Positions 25,804 through 36,747 of a stretch of 64,000 nt of DNA are shown one piece after another. The translations under genes and the position numbers were made by a program. The notes beneath the pieces are model-generated. The model was not told the DNA's origin. It did no database searches and saw nothing but the letters and a program-made list of their open reading frames with translations. The number at the start of each line of letters is the position of its first letter. The stretch's first letter is position 1. This stretch comes from Burkholderiales bacterium. Lineage in GTDB: Bacteria > Pseudomonadota > Gammaproteobacteria > Burkholderiales > Burkholderiaceae_E. The stretch spans positions 1 to 64,000 of the forward strand of contig JAPOKJ010000003.1 in NCBI GenBank assembly GCA_029977705.1, given 5' to 3'.

Positions 25804-26553
25804 CTACATCAGTACCTGCCCCCCGTCGACCGCGATCGTCTGGCCGGTCACCCAGGAGGCCAGGTCACTGCACAGGAAGGCCGCCACTGCGGCCACTTCC
25901 TCGGGCTTGCCCATCCGGCCACTGGGGATGCCTGAAAGAATGCGGTTGTAGAGCGCGGGGTTGTCACGTTGCGCGACGTCCCACACACCGCCCTTGAAGA
26001 AGATCGACCCGGGGGCGATGCAATTGACGCGAATGCCCTTGGCGGCGCCGGCGAGCGCCTGCGTCTGGGTGTACTCCATCATGGCCGCCTTGATCGCCCC
26101 GTAGGGCGGCGTGCGGGTGCTGGCCTTGAGGCCGGAGATCGACGAGATGTGAATGATGCTGCCGCCGTTCTTTTCCAGGAAAGGCATCGCGGCATGGCCG
26201 GCACGCACCGCCGCCATCAGGTCGACATTGACACTGGCTGCCCAGCCGGCCTCGTCATCGGTGCGCCCGAAGCCGGAGGCATTGTTGACCAGGATATCGA
26301 TTCCGCCCAGGTCCTCAGCCGCCGCCGCCACCCAGTGCTTGATGGCCTGGGCATCGGCCAGGTCACAGCTTTGGGCATGGATACGCCGACCCGTCGCTGC
26401 CAATGACGTGGCGGCCTCCTTGAGCGATTCCGGCGAGCGTGCGCAAATCGACACGTCGGCGCCGGATTCAGCCATGGCATGGGCAATGGCCAGCCCGATG
26501 CCGCGGCTGCCGCCGGCAATGAGGGCACGCTTTCCGGTCAGGTCAATCTTCAT
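25804..26553 (-). CDS. SDR-family oxidoreductase
   Basis: A 249-residue classical SDR with the cofactor motif AGGSRGIG near the start, CARSPESL (Arg suggests NADP(H)), NNASG and the catalytic Ser plus Y-x-x-x-K in ISSISGLKASTRTPPYGAIKAA. The C-terminus ends GQTIAVDGGQVLM, the usual VDGG motif. It starts at 26553 with an AGGAGACCTCCCCC leader. Members with the segment FFKGGVWDVAQRDNPALYN are common beside catabolic genes. It diverges from the histone-deacetylase-like gene across 75 bases. Confidence 0.9.
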   Translation of the reverse strand: MKIDLTGKRALIAGGSRGIGLAIAHAMAESGADVSICARSPESLKEAATSLAATGRRIHAQSCDLADAQAIKHWVAAAAEDLGGIDILVNNASGFGRTDDEAGWAASVNVDLMAAVRAGHAAMPFLEKNGGSIIHISSISGLKASTRTPPYGAIKAAMMEYTQTQALAGAAKGIRVNCIAPGSIFFKGGVWDVAQRDNPALYNRILSGIPSGRMGKPEEVAAVAAFLCSDLASWVTGQTIAVDGGQVLM

Positions 26554-26628
26554 GGGGGAGGTCTCCTGGAATGGGTGTTGGGAAGGCCATAATCGCACTT
26601 TTGGGTACAACCTGACCTGACGCGAACC

Positions 26629-27663
26629 ATGCTCAGCATTTACAGCGACCGACACCGTCTGCACCACGGAAAGACCGAATTGATCGATGGGCTGATGCAG
26701 CCCTGCTTCGAGATGCCACAACGCCTGGACATGGTGCTGGAGCGGGTGCGCTCGGCCCGACTGGGCGAGGTGCAGGGCCCGGATGCCTTCGGACTGGCCC
26801 CGGTGCTGCGCGTGCATGCCCGGCCCTATGTGGACTTCCTGGCCAGTGCCTGGCAGCAATGGCAGGCGCTGGGCCGCTCCCATGATGCCCTGCCCCTGAA
26901 CTGGCCGGTGCGAGGACTGCGTACTGACCGGATCCCGCACGACATCGATGGGCAACTGGGCTATTTCTCGATGGATGCCGGCGTACCGATCACCGCTGGT
27001 ACCTGGACCGCCGTGCAGGAGGCCGCCGATGTGGCCCTGACCGGTGCGCGCCACCTGCAGTGGGGCCAGCGCAGTGCCTTTGCGATGTGCCGCCCGCCCG
27101 GCCATCACGCTGCCAGCGACTACATGGGCGGGTACTGCTACCTGAACAACGCCGCGATTGCCGCCCAGTACCTGCGCGACCAGGGCTGCCGCCGGGTCGC
27201 CGTGCTCGATGTCGACTACCACCACGGCAATGGCACCCAGTCGATCTTCTACGACCGTGCCGACGTGATGTTCATTTCCCTGCATGCCGACCCCTTGTCG
27301 GAGTACCCCTATTTTCTCGGTCATGCCGACGAGACCGGCCAGGGCGAGGGCATCGGCTTCAACCGCAATTTCCCGCTGCCGCTGGGCACCGACTGGAACA
27401 CCTACCGGCCCGCCCTGGATGAGGCCTGCGCCAGCCTTGCCGCCTACGGACCCGACGCACTGGTGGTCTCACTCGGGGTGGACACCTTCGAGAAGGACCC
27501 GATCTCCGGCTTTCGCCTGCGCAACCAGGACTATCTGCGCATCGGCGAGGCGATCGGTGGCCTGGCGCGGCCGACGCTGTTCGTGATGGAAGGCGGCTAT
27601 GCGGTGGCGGACATTGGCGTCAACGCAGTCAATGTCCTGCAGGGATTCGAAGCGCGCGCCTGA
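26629..27663 (+). CDS. Histone deacetylase-family acetylpolyamine amidohydrolase
   Basis: A 344-residue arginase/deacetylase-fold protein of the bacterial class IIb-like group. The catalytic His pair is in CRPPGHHA (His159/160), Zn ligands in AVLDVDYHHGNGTQ (Asp196, His198) and a further Asp in LGVDTFEKDP. The N-terminus MLSIYSDRHRLHHGK and the length match AphA-type acetylpolyamine amidohydrolases, which release acetate from N-acetylputrescine, -cadaverine or -spermidine. No polyamine transporter or oxidase gene lies next to it. Confidence 0.9.
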   Translation: MLSIYSDRHRLHHGKTELIDGLMQPCFEMPQRLDMVLERVRSARLGEVQGPDAFGLAPVLRVHARPYVDFLASAWQQWQALGRSHDALPLNWPVRGLRTDRIPHDIDGQLGYFSMDAGVPITAGTWTAVQEAADVALTGARHLQWGQRSAFAMCRPPGHHAASDYMGGYCYLNNAAIAAQYLRDQGCRRVAVLDVDYHHGNGTQSIFYDRADVMFISLHADPLSEYPYFLGHADETGQGEGIGFNRNFPLPLGTDWNTYRPALDEACASLAAYGPDALVVSLGVDTFEKDPISGFRLRNQDYLRIGEAIGGLARPTLFVMEGGYAVADIGVNAVNVLQGFEARA

Positions 27664-27686
27664 GGCGCCTGAATGGCTGCATGGCG

Positions 27687-27709
27687 GCATGACAGGCCAT
27701 TGGTCATGC
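27687..27709. promoter_or_regulatory. Operator-like inverted repeat before the protocatechuate operon
   Basis: GCATGAC-AGGCCATTG-GTCATGC: perfect seven-base arms around nine bases, about 107 bases before ligJ. A TAGAAT (27766-27771) could be the -10 element. The gap suits a LysR-type activator site, as pmd operons are usually LysR-controlled, but no regulator gene is adjacent. Confidence 0.5.
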
Positions 27710-27815
27710 TGAAATGACATAACAGCTTGTCCCGTCTGCCGGCCTCGGCACAGGCCCTCTGGCCCTAGAATGACGCCCTGGCCCGCTCATGGCCAGCTGA
27801 CTCCGGAGACAAGGC

Positions 27816-28844
27816 ATGATCATCGACATTCACGGTCATTACACGACCGCCCCGAAGGCCCTGGAGGACTGGCGCAACCGCCAGATCGCCGGCATCCAGG
27901 ACCCGGCCCTGATGCCCAAGGCGGCCGACCTGAAGATCAGCGACGACGAGCTGCGCGAGTCGATCGAGAAGAACCAGCTGGCCAAGATGAAGGAGCGCGG
28001 ATCGGACCTGACCGTCTTCTCGCCGCGGGCCAGCTTCATGGCGCACCACATCGGCGATTTCCAGGTGTCATCGACCTGGGCCGCCATCTGCAACGAGTTG
28101 TGCTACCGCGTCTCGCAACTGTTCCCGGATCATTTCATTCCGGCGGCGATGCTGCCGCAGTCACCCGGCGTCGATCCCAGGACCTGCATTCCCGAGCTTG
28201 AAAAATGCGTGCGGGAATTCGGCAATGTCGCCATCAACCTGAACCCTGACCCCTCCGGTGGCCACTGGACCAGTCCGCCGCTGTCGGACCGGCACTGGTA
28301 CCCGATCTACGAAAAAATGGTCGAGTACGAGATTCCGGCCATGATCCACGTCAGCACCAGTTGCAACGCCTGCTTCCACACCACCGGCGCCCACTACCTG
28401 AATGCCGACACGACCGCCTTCATGCAGTGCCTGACCTCGGACCTGTTCAAGGACTTCCCGACCCTCAAGTTCGTGATCCCGCATGGCGGTGGCGCGGTGC
28501 CCTATCACTGGGGACGTTTCCGCGGCCTGGCCCAGGAGCTCAAGAAGCCCCTGCTCGAGGAACACCTGCTGAACAACATCTTTTTCGACACCTGCGTCTA
28601 TCACCAGCCCGGCATCGACCTACTCAACACCGTGATTCCGGTGAAGAACGTGTTGTTTGCCTCGGAGATGATCGGCGCGGTGCGCGGCATCGATCCCTAC
28701 ACCGGTCACTACTTTGATGACACCAAGCGCTACATCGAGAACAGCAAGCTGCTCAGCGCCGAGGACCGGTTCCAGATCTACGAGGGCAATGCGCGTCGCG
28801 TGTATCCACGGATGGATGCGGCACTGAAGAAAAAGGGGAAATGA
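27816..28844 (+). CDS. ligJ: 4-oxalomesaconate hydratase LigJ/PmdE
   Basis: A 342-residue amidohydrolase-fold protein matching LigJ in length. Metal ligands are visible in [12 protein letters not shown] (His6, His8), [12 protein letters not shown] and [15 protein letters not shown]; LigJ-specific stretches include [21 protein letters not shown]. It hydrates 4-oxalomesaconate to 4-carboxy-4-hydroxy-2-oxoadipate in the protocatechuate 4,5-cleavage route. It is the first gene of the pathway operon and its TGA overlaps the ATG of ligK (ATGA at 28841). Confidence 0.92.
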   Translation: MIIDIHGHYTTAPKALEDWRNRQIAGIQDPALMPKAADLKISDDELRESIEKNQLAKMKERGSDLTVFSPRASFMAHHIGDFQVSSTWAAICNELCYRVSQLFPDHFIPAAMLPQSPGVDPRTCIPELEKCVREFGNVAINLNPDPSGGHWTSPPLSDRHWYPIYEKMVEYEIPAMIHVSTSCNACFHTTGAHYLNADTTAFMQCLTSDLFKDFPTLKFVIPHGGGAVPYHWGRFRGLAQELKKPLLEEHLLNNIFFDTCVYHQPGIDLLNTVIPVKNVLFASEMIGAVRGIDPYTGHYFDDTKRYIENSKLLSAEDRFQIYEGNARRVYPRMDAALKKKGK

Positions 28845-29533
28845 TGGACATGAACAACCTGGGCATCGTCAAGCGCAACATCGTGCGCGCCGACAAGGCT
28901 GCCGTTGAAAAACTCTCGCGCTTTGGCGTGGCCACCATCCACGAGGCCATGGGCAGGGTTGGCCTGATGAAGACCAGCATTCGCCCGATCTATCCGAGCG
29001 CCAAGGTCTGCGGCACTGCCGTTACCATCCTGCTGCACCCGGGCGACAACTGGATGATGCACGTGGCGGCCGAGCAGTTGCAGCCCGGCGATGTGGCCGT
29101 GGCCGCCTGCACCGCCGACAACGAGGACGGGTTTTTCGGTGACCTGCTGGCCACCAGCTTCCGGGCACGCGGCGCGCTCGGCCTGATCATCGATGGCGGC
29201 GTACGCGATGTCGCCGATCTGACGGCGATGAATTTTCCGGTGTTCTCCAAGGCCATCAGCGCAAAAGGCACCATCAAGGCCACGCTGGGCTCGGTGAACA
29301 TTCCGATCGTCTGTGCCGGCGCTGCAGTCAATCCTGGCGATGTGGTCATCGGGGATGTCGATGGCGTGGTGGTGGTGCCCGCCGCCGTCGCCATGATGGT
29401 GGCCGATGCAGCCGAAAAGCGCGAAGCCAATGAAGGCGAGAAGCGCCAGAAGCTGGCGGCCGGTGTGCTGGGCCTGGACATGTACAACATGCGCGGTCCG
29501 CTCGAGAAAGCGGGCCTGCGCTATATCGACTGA
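28841..29533 (+). CDS. ligK: 4-carboxy-4-hydroxy-2-oxoadipate aldolase LigK/PmdF
   Basis: A 230-residue RraA-fold class II aldolase. The metal/active-site segments [24 protein letters not shown] and [17 protein letters not shown] are intact, and the length and N-terminus ([12 protein letters not shown]) match the HMG/CHA aldolase branch rather than plain RraA. It splits 4-carboxy-4-hydroxy-2-oxoadipate into pyruvate and oxaloacetate, the last step of the pathway. The start overlaps the ligJ stop by four bases, giving coupling; two tandem ATGs (28841, 28844) are present. Confidence 0.93.
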   Translation: MMDMNNLGIVKRNIVRADKAAVEKLSRFGVATIHEAMGRVGLMKTSIRPIYPSAKVCGTAVTILLHPGDNWMMHVAAEQLQPGDVAVAACTADNEDGFFGDLLATSFRARGALGLIIDGGVRDVADLTAMNFPVFSKAISAKGTIKATLGSVNIPIVCAGAAVNPGDVVIGDVDGVVVVPAAVAMMVADAAEKREANEGEKRQKLAAGVLGLDMYNMRGPLEKAGLRYID

Positions 29534-29547
29534 AGGACAGGCCTGCC

Positions 29548-30462
29548 ATGAGCACCTTTGCCAAGACCCCCGGATGGCTGGACTGGTATGACGGTCCGTC
29601 CCGGCCCCGCTTCGTGCTGCCCGCCGGCAGCGTCGATGCCCATTGCCATGTGTTCGGACCCGGCGACCAGTACCCGTACGCGCCAGAACGCAAGTACACG
29701 CCCTGCGATGCCTCGCGCGACCAACTCTACGCGCTGCGCGACCACCTGGGCTTTGACCGCAATGTCGTGGTGCAGGCCACCTGCCATGGCGCGGACAACC
29801 GCGCCATGGTCGATGCCCTGATCCACTCCGGTGGCAGGGCGCGCGGCGTCGCCACCGTCAAGCGCAGCGTCACCGACCAGGCGTTGCAGGCCATGCATGC
29901 TGCTGGCGTGCGCGGCGTGCGCTTCAACTTCGTCAAGCGCCTGGTCGATTTCACGCCCAAGGACGAGCTGATGGAGATCGCCCATCGCATCAAGGCCCTG
30001 GGCTGGCATGTGGTGATCTACTTCGAGGCGGTCGATCTGCCGGAACTGTGGGACTTCTTCACAGGTCTGCCCACCGATGTGGTGGTCGACCACATGGGGC
30101 GGCCCGATGTCGCCAAACCCGTCGACGGCCCCGAGTTCGAGTTGTTCCTGACCTTCATGCGTCAGCATCCGAATGTGTGGAGCAAGGTCAGTTGCCCGGA
30201 GCGCCTGAGCCTGTCGGGGCCGCGCGCCCTCGAGGGTGAACAGAACGCCTATCGGGATGTGGTGCCTTTTGCGCGCCGGGTCGTCGACGAATTTCCCGAT
30301 CGCGTGCTCTGGGGCACCGACTGGCCCCATCCGAATCTGAAGGACCACATGCCCGATGACGGCCTGCTGGTGGACTTCATTCCGCACATCGCGACCAGTG
30401 CCGAAAAACAGCGCAAGCTGCTGGTCACCAATCCGATGCGTCTGTACTGGCCCGAAACCTGA
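29548..30462 (+). CDS. ligI: 2-pyrone-4,6-dicarboxylate hydrolase LigI/PmdD
   Basis: A 304-residue cog3618-type amidohydrolase. Metal-binding DAHCHVFGPGDQYPYAPERK (His32, His34) and the late catalytic Asp in VLWGTDWPHPN match LigI, which hydrolyses 2-pyrone-4,6-dicarboxylate to 4-oxalomesaconate. The internal segment RARGVATVKRSVTDQAL is related to the truncated fragment at 23.2 kb. It is the third gene of the operon, 14 bases after ligK. Confidence 0.93.
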   Translation: MSTFAKTPGWLDWYDGPSRPRFVLPAGSVDAHCHVFGPGDQYPYAPERKYTPCDASRDQLYALRDHLGFDRNVVVQATCHGADNRAMVDALIHSGGRARGVATVKRSVTDQALQAMHAAGVRGVRFNFVKRLVDFTPKDELMEIAHRIKALGWHVVIYFEAVDLPELWDFFTGLPTDVVVDHMGRPDVAKPVDGPEFELFLTFMRQHPNVWSKVSCPERLSLSGPRALEGEQNAYRDVVPFARRVVDEFPDRVLWGTDWPHPNLKDHMPDDGLLVDFIPHIATSAEKQRKLLVTNPMRLYWPET

Positions 30463-30525
30463 TAGAGCCCGCGGGCAGCAGGCCATGCGCGCTGGCTGCC
30501 CCGACCCAAGAGGATGATCCCGATC

Positions 30526-32301
30526 ATGAAACTGAATCCCTCCCTGCCCGCCCTGCTGTCGATCGCGCTGGGCCTTGCTGCCTGTACCGGTGCAGGGCCT
30601 TCGTCATCCCCAGGGAGCATGTCCGGACCCGGCGCCGTAACGCCGCCAGCGCCGCTGGACGCGCAGGCCTGTGCCGCGCTGCAAGGGCGCAGCATTGCCG
30701 CCCGTCTGATCGGCGGCGAGGCCGCCTCTTCGCTGACGCGCGGTGCCCGATCGGCGCCCACCAGCGGCTTTGGCTCGGGTGATGCGAGGGTGTCGAGCGC
30801 GACCTGGCACGCGGCTTCGCCCGTTTCGATCGCTCCCCAGGGCCCGACCCCGGCCGCCCGGGTCAACCCGGCCCTGCCCGATCATTGCCGCGTGCTGGGC
30901 GAGATAGCCGCCGTCGATCCCAAGGCGCAGCCGATCCAGTTCCAGGTCAACCTGCCGGCGCGCTGGAATGGCCGCTCGGTCCAGTTCGGAGGTGGCGGAT
31001 TCAATGGCGTGCTGATCAACGCCCTGGCGCTGGTGCCCGGCCAGCGCTACGACCTGCCGGCGCCACTCGCGCTGGGCTTCGTGACCGTCGGGACGGACTC
31101 GGGTCACCAGGGCCAGCCCGGTCAGCCGCCGATGAGCTTTGCACTGAACGAGGAGATGCTGGTCAACTTTGCCCACGCCTCCTATCCGAAGGTCCGCAAC
31201 CTGTCGGTCGCCCTGATGCAACAGGCCTATGGCCGTGCGCCCGAGCGTCTTTACTTCGTGGGCAGCAGCGAGGGGGGCCGGGAGGGTCTGACGATGGCCC
31301 AGCGCTACCCGTTCGCCTTCGATGGCATCTTCAGCCGGGTGCCGGTGATCCACTGGACCGGCCTGCAGTTTGCCGGGGCCCGCAATGGCATGGCCTTGAT
31401 GAATGGCGGCTGGCTCAATCCCGAGGAGGTCAAGCTCGTCCATGAGGCCAGCCTGGCGCAGTGCGACGGCGCCGACGGACTGGCCGATGGCATCATCGCC
31501 AATACCCGGGCCTGCCTGCGTTCACTGAACCTGCAGCCAATGCGTTGCCGCCCGGGCGAGAGCGTACGATGCCTGAGCGCTGCCCAGGCCGAGGCGGTGC
31601 GCGTGCTGCGTCAGCCCTATGACTTTCCCTTCGCGCTGGCCAACGGGCTGACCCGCTATCCGGGCTGGTCGGTGGGCGGCGAGAACACCGCGGCCTTCGG
31701 TCCCACCGGCGGCTGGCTCTCCTGGTGGACGGGACGCGCCGCGCCGACGGTGCCGCCCCTGCCCGCCAATGGCATTGCGTGGTTCTACGGCTCGGGCGCC
31801 CTGCAGTACTTCTATGCCCGCGATCCCAAGGCGGACCCGCGCAGCATCACTCCCCAGGCCCATGCGGCACGGGTGCGGGAGGTTTCGGCGCTGATGGATT
31901 CGACCGACCCGGATCTGTCCGCCTTCCATGCCCGCGGCGGCAAGCTGATCGTGATGGAGCACATGGCCGATTACGCGCAAAGCCCGCTCGCCGGTCTCGA
32001 ATACACCGAGCGTGTCCGCCAGACCCTGGGTGAAGCGCGCAGCCAGCAATTCCTGCGCGTCTATGCCGCACCGGGGGTGGATCACGTGGGCAGCGGTGCG
32101 CCAGCCCTGTTCGATCCCCTGGGTGTGCTGACCCAGTGGGTCGAGAAGGGCCAGGCGCCCGGTGCCCTGGCCGTGATCGATCAAGGCCTCGATGCCTCGC
32201 TGCCAGTGCTGCGTGAGCGTCCGCTGTGCGAATGGCCGCGCTGGCCTGCATACCGCGGCGGCGATGCCAGCAAGGCCGCCAGCTTTGCCTGCACCGAGTG
32301 A
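30526..32301 (+). CDS. Tannase/feruloyl-esterase-family lipoprotein with altered signature motif
   Basis: A 591-residue alpha/beta-hydrolase of the tannase/feruloyl esterase family, with an N-terminal lipobox (LGLAAC, Cys20). Family landmarks: FQVNLPARWNGRSVQFGGGGFNG, the lid region, the nucleophile loop GSSEGGREG (Ser248) and Asp in KLIVMEHMADY, then His in PGVDHVGSG. The family's CS-D-HC motif normally has Cys before the catalytic Ser and after the His, forming a disulfide; here these are Ser247 and Val. It probably hydrolyses aromatic esters in the periplasm, feeding the protocatechuate genes on both sides. Start at 30526 gives the signal peptide; ATG 30514 is an alternative. Confidence 0.85.
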   Translation: MKLNPSLPALLSIALGLAACTGAGPSSSPGSMSGPGAVTPPAPLDAQACAALQGRSIAARLIGGEAASSLTRGARSAPTSGFGSGDARVSSATWHAASPVSIAPQGPTPAARVNPALPDHCRVLGEIAAVDPKAQPIQFQVNLPARWNGRSVQFGGGGFNGVLINALALVPGQRYDLPAPLALGFVTVGTDSGHQGQPGQPPMSFALNEEMLVNFAHASYPKVRNLSVALMQQAYGRAPERLYFVGSSEGGREGLTMAQRYPFAFDGIFSRVPVIHWTGLQFAGARNGMALMNGGWLNPEEVKLVHEASLAQCDGADGLADGIIANTRACLRSLNLQPMRCRPGESVRCLSAAQAEAVRVLRQPYDFPFALANGLTRYPGWSVGGENTAAFGPTGGWLSWWTGRAAPTVPPLPANGIAWFYGSGALQYFYARDPKADPRSITPQAHAARVREVSALMDSTDPDLSAFHARGGKLIVMEHMADYAQSPLAGLEYTERVRQTLGEARSQQFLRVYAAPGVDHVGSGAPALFDPLGVLTQWVEKGQAPGALAVIDQGLDASLPVLRERPLCEWPRWPAYRGGDASKAASFACTE

Positions 32302-32335
32302 CCCGGCAGAAGCCAAGGATTTCAAAGGACGCTTC

Positions 32336-33695
<1,360 letters not shown>

Positions 33696-33712
33696 TTTTT
33701 CAAGGAAAGAAC

Positions 33713-34675
33713 ATGAGCAAGACCATCAAGGTGGCACTGGCTGGCGCCGGTGCCTTTGGCATCAAGCATCTGGACGGGATCCGGAACATCGACGGTGTCG
33801 AGGTCATTTCGCTGATCGGGCGCGAACTGGCCCCGACGCAGGCCGTCGCTGCCAAGTATGGGATCGGTCACGTGACCACCCGGCTCGAAGACAGCCTGGC
33901 CCTGCCCGGCCTGGATGCGGTCATCCTGTGCACGCCCACCCAGATGCATGCCGGGCAGACCCTGGCCTGCCTGAAGGCCGGCAAGCATGTGCAGGTGGAG
34001 ATTCCCCTGGCCGACAGTCTGAAAGGTGCCCAGGACGTGGTCGCCCTGCAGCAGCAGACCGGTCTGGTCGCGATGTGCGGCCATCCCCGCCGCTTCAATC
34101 CCAGCCACCAGTACGTGCACAAGAAAATCGCTGCCGGCGAATTCAACATCCAGCAGATGGATGTGCAGACCTATTTCTTCCGGCGCAGCAACATCAATGC
34201 CCTGGGCCAGCCGCGCAGCTGGACCGATCACCTGCTGTGGCATCACGCCGCCCATACCGTTGACCTGTTTGCCTATCAGTGCAACAGCCCGATCGTCCAG
34301 GCCAATGCCCTGCAGGGCCCGATCCATCCGGCACTGGGCATCGCCATGGACATGTCGATCCAGCTCAAGGCGGCCAATGGCGCCATCTGCACGCTGAGCC
34401 TGTCCTTCAACAATGACGTACCGCTGGGCACCTTCTTCCGCTACATCGGAGACAGCGCCACCTACCTGGCCCGCTACGATGACCTGTTCAATGGCAAGGA
34501 CGAAAAGATCGATGTCAGCCAGGTGGATGTCTCGATGAACGGCATCGAACTGCAGGACCGCGAATTCTTCGCCGCCATCCGGGAGGGACGCGAGCCCAAT
34601 GCCAGCGTGGCCCGGGTCTTTGCCTGCTACCAGGTCCTGCACGATCTGGAAAAGCAGCTCGCGGTGGCTGGCTGA
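33713..34675 (+). CDS. ligC: 4-carboxy-2-hydroxymuconate-6-semialdehyde dehydrogenase LigC/PmdC
   Basis: A 320-residue Gfo/Idh/MocA-type dehydrogenase with the N-terminal GAGAFGIKHLDGI Rossmann motif and the EIPLADSLKGAQ strand-turn. CGHPRRFNPSHQYVHKKI and DHLLWHHAAHTVDLF are LigC-like. It oxidises the cyclic hemiacetal of the ring-cleavage product to 2-pyrone-4,6-dicarboxylate with NADP+. The start has AAGGAAAGAAC upstream. It is the last gene of the operon and converges with a Bug gene. Confidence 0.93.
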   Translation: MSKTIKVALAGAGAFGIKHLDGIRNIDGVEVISLIGRELAPTQAVAAKYGIGHVTTRLEDSLALPGLDAVILCTPTQMHAGQTLACLKAGKHVQVEIPLADSLKGAQDVVALQQQTGLVAMCGHPRRFNPSHQYVHKKIAAGEFNIQQMDVQTYFFRRSNINALGQPRSWTDHLLWHHAAHTVDLFAYQCNSPIVQANALQGPIHPALGIAMDMSIQLKAANGAICTLSLSFNNDVPLGTFFRYIGDSATYLARYDDLFNGKDEKIDVSQVDVSMNGIELQDREFFAAIREGREPNASVARVFACYQVLHDLEKQLAVAG

Positions 34676-34694
34676 GCGGCCTCCGGCTCCGTGA

Positions 34695-35672
34695 TCAGAC
34701 CGGCCTGACCCCGGTCAGGCGCACGATCTCGGCCCATTTGCGATATTCGCTGCGCACGAACCCGGCGAAGGCCTGCGGGCTGTCGCTCGGTGCGGCCGCG
34801 CTGCCGGCCAGCTCGAACGAGGCGCGCAGCGCCGGCTCCTGCAAGGCTGCGGTCACGGCGGCATGCAGGCGGTTGACCGCCTCGGCAGGGGTGTTCAGGG
34901 GGGCCCAGAAACCGAACCAGGATTCCTGAACCGCCAGGTCGTTGCGCAGCGCCTCGCGCAGGGTCGGCACCTCCGGCCAGTCCTTCAGCCGGCTGGCGCT
35001 GGTGACCGCCAGGGCCCGCAGCTTGCCGGCCTTGACCAGTGGCACACCGGTGCCGGCAATCGGGCAGGCAAAGTCGACGTCCCCGCGAACCAGCGAGGCC
35101 AGGATTTCCACCGAGCCCTTGAGCGGGATATGCGTGGCCTGCGCGCCGAGCAGCGAGACCAGGGTGGCCGCTGCCAGATGCGCGGAGGAACCGATGCCGC
35201 CCGAGGCGTAGTTCATCTTGCCGGCACTGGCACGCAGCGCAGCGCTCAGGTCCTGCACCGATTTGATCGGGCTGCCTTCAAGGACCACCAGCACGGTCGG
35301 CGATGCGGCCAGATTGCTCACCGGCACGAAATCGCCCAGCGGATCGAAGCGCAGTTCCGGGGACATGATCTTCTGGATCAGGTGGGTATTCGATCCAACC
35401 AGCACGGTATAGCCATCGGGCGCGGCCTTCGCCGCCAGTTGGGCCCCGAGTACGCCCCCGGCCCCGACCTTGTTCTCGATCACCACCGGCTGGCCCAGGG
35501 CCTCGGCCATCTTTCGCGACGCCTGCCGTACCTGCACATCCGGGCCGCCGCCGGCGGCGTAGGGCACATAGAGGTGGACAGGACGGCTTGGGTAGGCGTC
35601 AGCCTTGGCCGCCTGAAGCGCTGTGAGGGCGGCAAGACCGATACCGGTGCGGGCAAAGAGACGACGATTCAT
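34695..35672 (-). CDS. Bug/TctC-family solute-binding protein
   Basis: A 325-residue binding protein with a signal peptide carrying RR (MNRRLFARTGIGLAALTALQAAKADA). Mature landmarks: PVHLYVPYAAGGGPDVQVRQ, IENKVGAGGVLGAQ, THIPLKGSVEILASLVRGDVDFACPIAG and the end IVRLTGVRPV. Placement right behind the protocatechuate operon suggests a carboxylated aromatic or related acid as ligand, but this is inference. It is followed 22 bases upstream in its own direction by an MDR reductase gene on the same strand. Confidence 0.9.
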   Translation of the reverse strand: MNRRLFARTGIGLAALTALQAAKADAYPSRPVHLYVPYAAGGGPDVQVRQASRKMAEALGQPVVIENKVGAGGVLGAQLAAKAAPDGYTVLVGSNTHLIQKIMSPELRFDPLGDFVPVSNLAASPTVLVVLEGSPIKSVQDLSAALRASAGKMNYASGGIGSSAHLAAATLVSLLGAQATHIPLKGSVEILASLVRGDVDFACPIAGTGVPLVKAGKLRALAVTSASRLKDWPEVPTLREALRNDLAVQESWFGFWAPLNTPAEAVNRLHAAVTAALQEPALRASFELAGSAAAPSDSPQAFAGFVRSEYRKWAEIVRLTGVRPV

Positions 35673-35694
35673 CGATGAACTCCCAAGGGAGGTT

Positions 35695-36702
35695 TCAGGA
35701 ATACTGCAGGCAGACCTTGCCAAAGTGCTGCTGGGACTCGAAGTAGGCAAAGGCCTGCGCGATGTCTTCCAGACCGTAGTGACGATCAATCACCGGCCGG
35801 ATGCGATTGACGGTGATGGCCCGGATCATGTCCTCCTGATCGGTGCGGCTGCCCACCGAGATGCCGCTGATGCGCAACTGGCTCGAGAAGACTGCCGGGA
35901 TCGAGACCTCGCCCGCCATGCCGGTGAGCACGCCGACCAAGGCGATATGTCCGCCAGTTCGGCAAGCTGCAATCGACTGCTTGAGCGTACCGGGCCCGCC
36001 CACCTCGATGACATGGTCGACGCCCCGCCCGTCGGTCATGGCCCTGGCCTTTCGTCCCCACTGGGGTTCGCTGCGATAGTTGATGAGTTCATCGGCACCC
36101 AACGCCCTGAGCTTGTCCAGCTTGGCATCCGAGGACGAGGTGGCGATGACGCGTGCCCCGGCTGCCTTGGCAAACTGCAGTGCGAACAGCGAGACGCCAC
36201 CGGTGCCCTGGACCAGCACCGTATCGCCCGGCCGGACCTGCCCACAGGTCACAAGGCCGCGCCAGGCGGTGACACCGGCACAGGTCAGCGTCGCTGCCTC
36301 GGCATGGGACAGGCCTGCAGGGGCGCGTGTGAAGGCATGGGCCGGCATGCAGACACTGTCACGCGCATAACCGTCCATCGAATCCCCGGGCACGACCCGC
36401 TTGATGGCCGGCACCAGGTCGCCCGACAGCCAGTAGGGCCAGAACGTGCTGACCACGGCATCGCCGGGCTTGAAGCTGTCAACGCCTTCGCCGATGGCCT
36501 CGATTTCACCCGCGCCGTCGGACATCGGGATGCGGCCATCCGCACAGGGGATCTTGCCCTGGACCACCAGCAAGTCGTGATAGTTCAGCGAACTGGCATG
36601 CAGCCGCCCCCGCACTTCGCCCGGCCCGGGATCACGGACCGGCTCCTGCGACAACTGCAACCTGTCGAGCCCGCCGGGGGCCTGCAACCTGATCACTCTC
36701 AT
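35695..36702 (-). CDS. MDR-family quinone-oxidoreductase-like protein
   Basis: A 335-residue medium-chain dehydrogenase/reductase. The catalytic-domain segment ASSLNYHDLLVVQGKIP has Asn-Tyr-His where zinc alcohol dehydrogenases have Cys, and the structural-zinc cysteines are absent, so it is the zinc-free quinone oxidoreductase branch. Cofactor motif VLVQGTGGVSLFALQFA is followed by ATSSSDAKLDKL, suggesting NADPH. It is 22 bases upstream of the Bug gene on the minus strand and divergent from an aldo/keto reductase. The long regulatory gap upstream contains two palindromes. Confidence 0.87.
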   Translation of the reverse strand: MRVIRLQAPGGLDRLQLSQEPVRDPGPGEVRGRLHASSLNYHDLLVVQGKIPCADGRIPMSDGAGEIEAIGEGVDSFKPGDAVVSTFWPYWLSGDLVPAIKRVVPGDSMDGYARDSVCMPAHAFTRAPAGLSHAEAATLTCAGVTAWRGLVTCGQVRPGDTVLVQGTGGVSLFALQFAKAAGARVIATSSSDAKLDKLRALGADELINYRSEPQWGRKARAMTDGRGVDHVIEVGGPGTLKQSIAACRTGGHIALVGVLTGMAGEVSIPAVFSSQLRISGISVGSRTDQEDMIRAITVNRIRPVIDRHYGLEDIAQAFAYFESQQHFGKVCLQYS

Positions 36703-36731
36703 TCGATTCTCCTGGGCCAGGCAGATGCCTG

Positions 36732-36747
36732 GTGTGGTGTGCCGCAC
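36732..36747. promoter_or_regulatory. Intergenic motif GTGTGG-TGTG-CCGCAC, site 2
   Basis: Same core as at 16176 with one changed arm base, and identical to the site at 39650 over 18 bases (TGGTGTGGTGTGCCGCAC). It lies 30 bases upstream of the MDR gene start and overlaps the next palindrome by one base. Confidence 0.55.
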
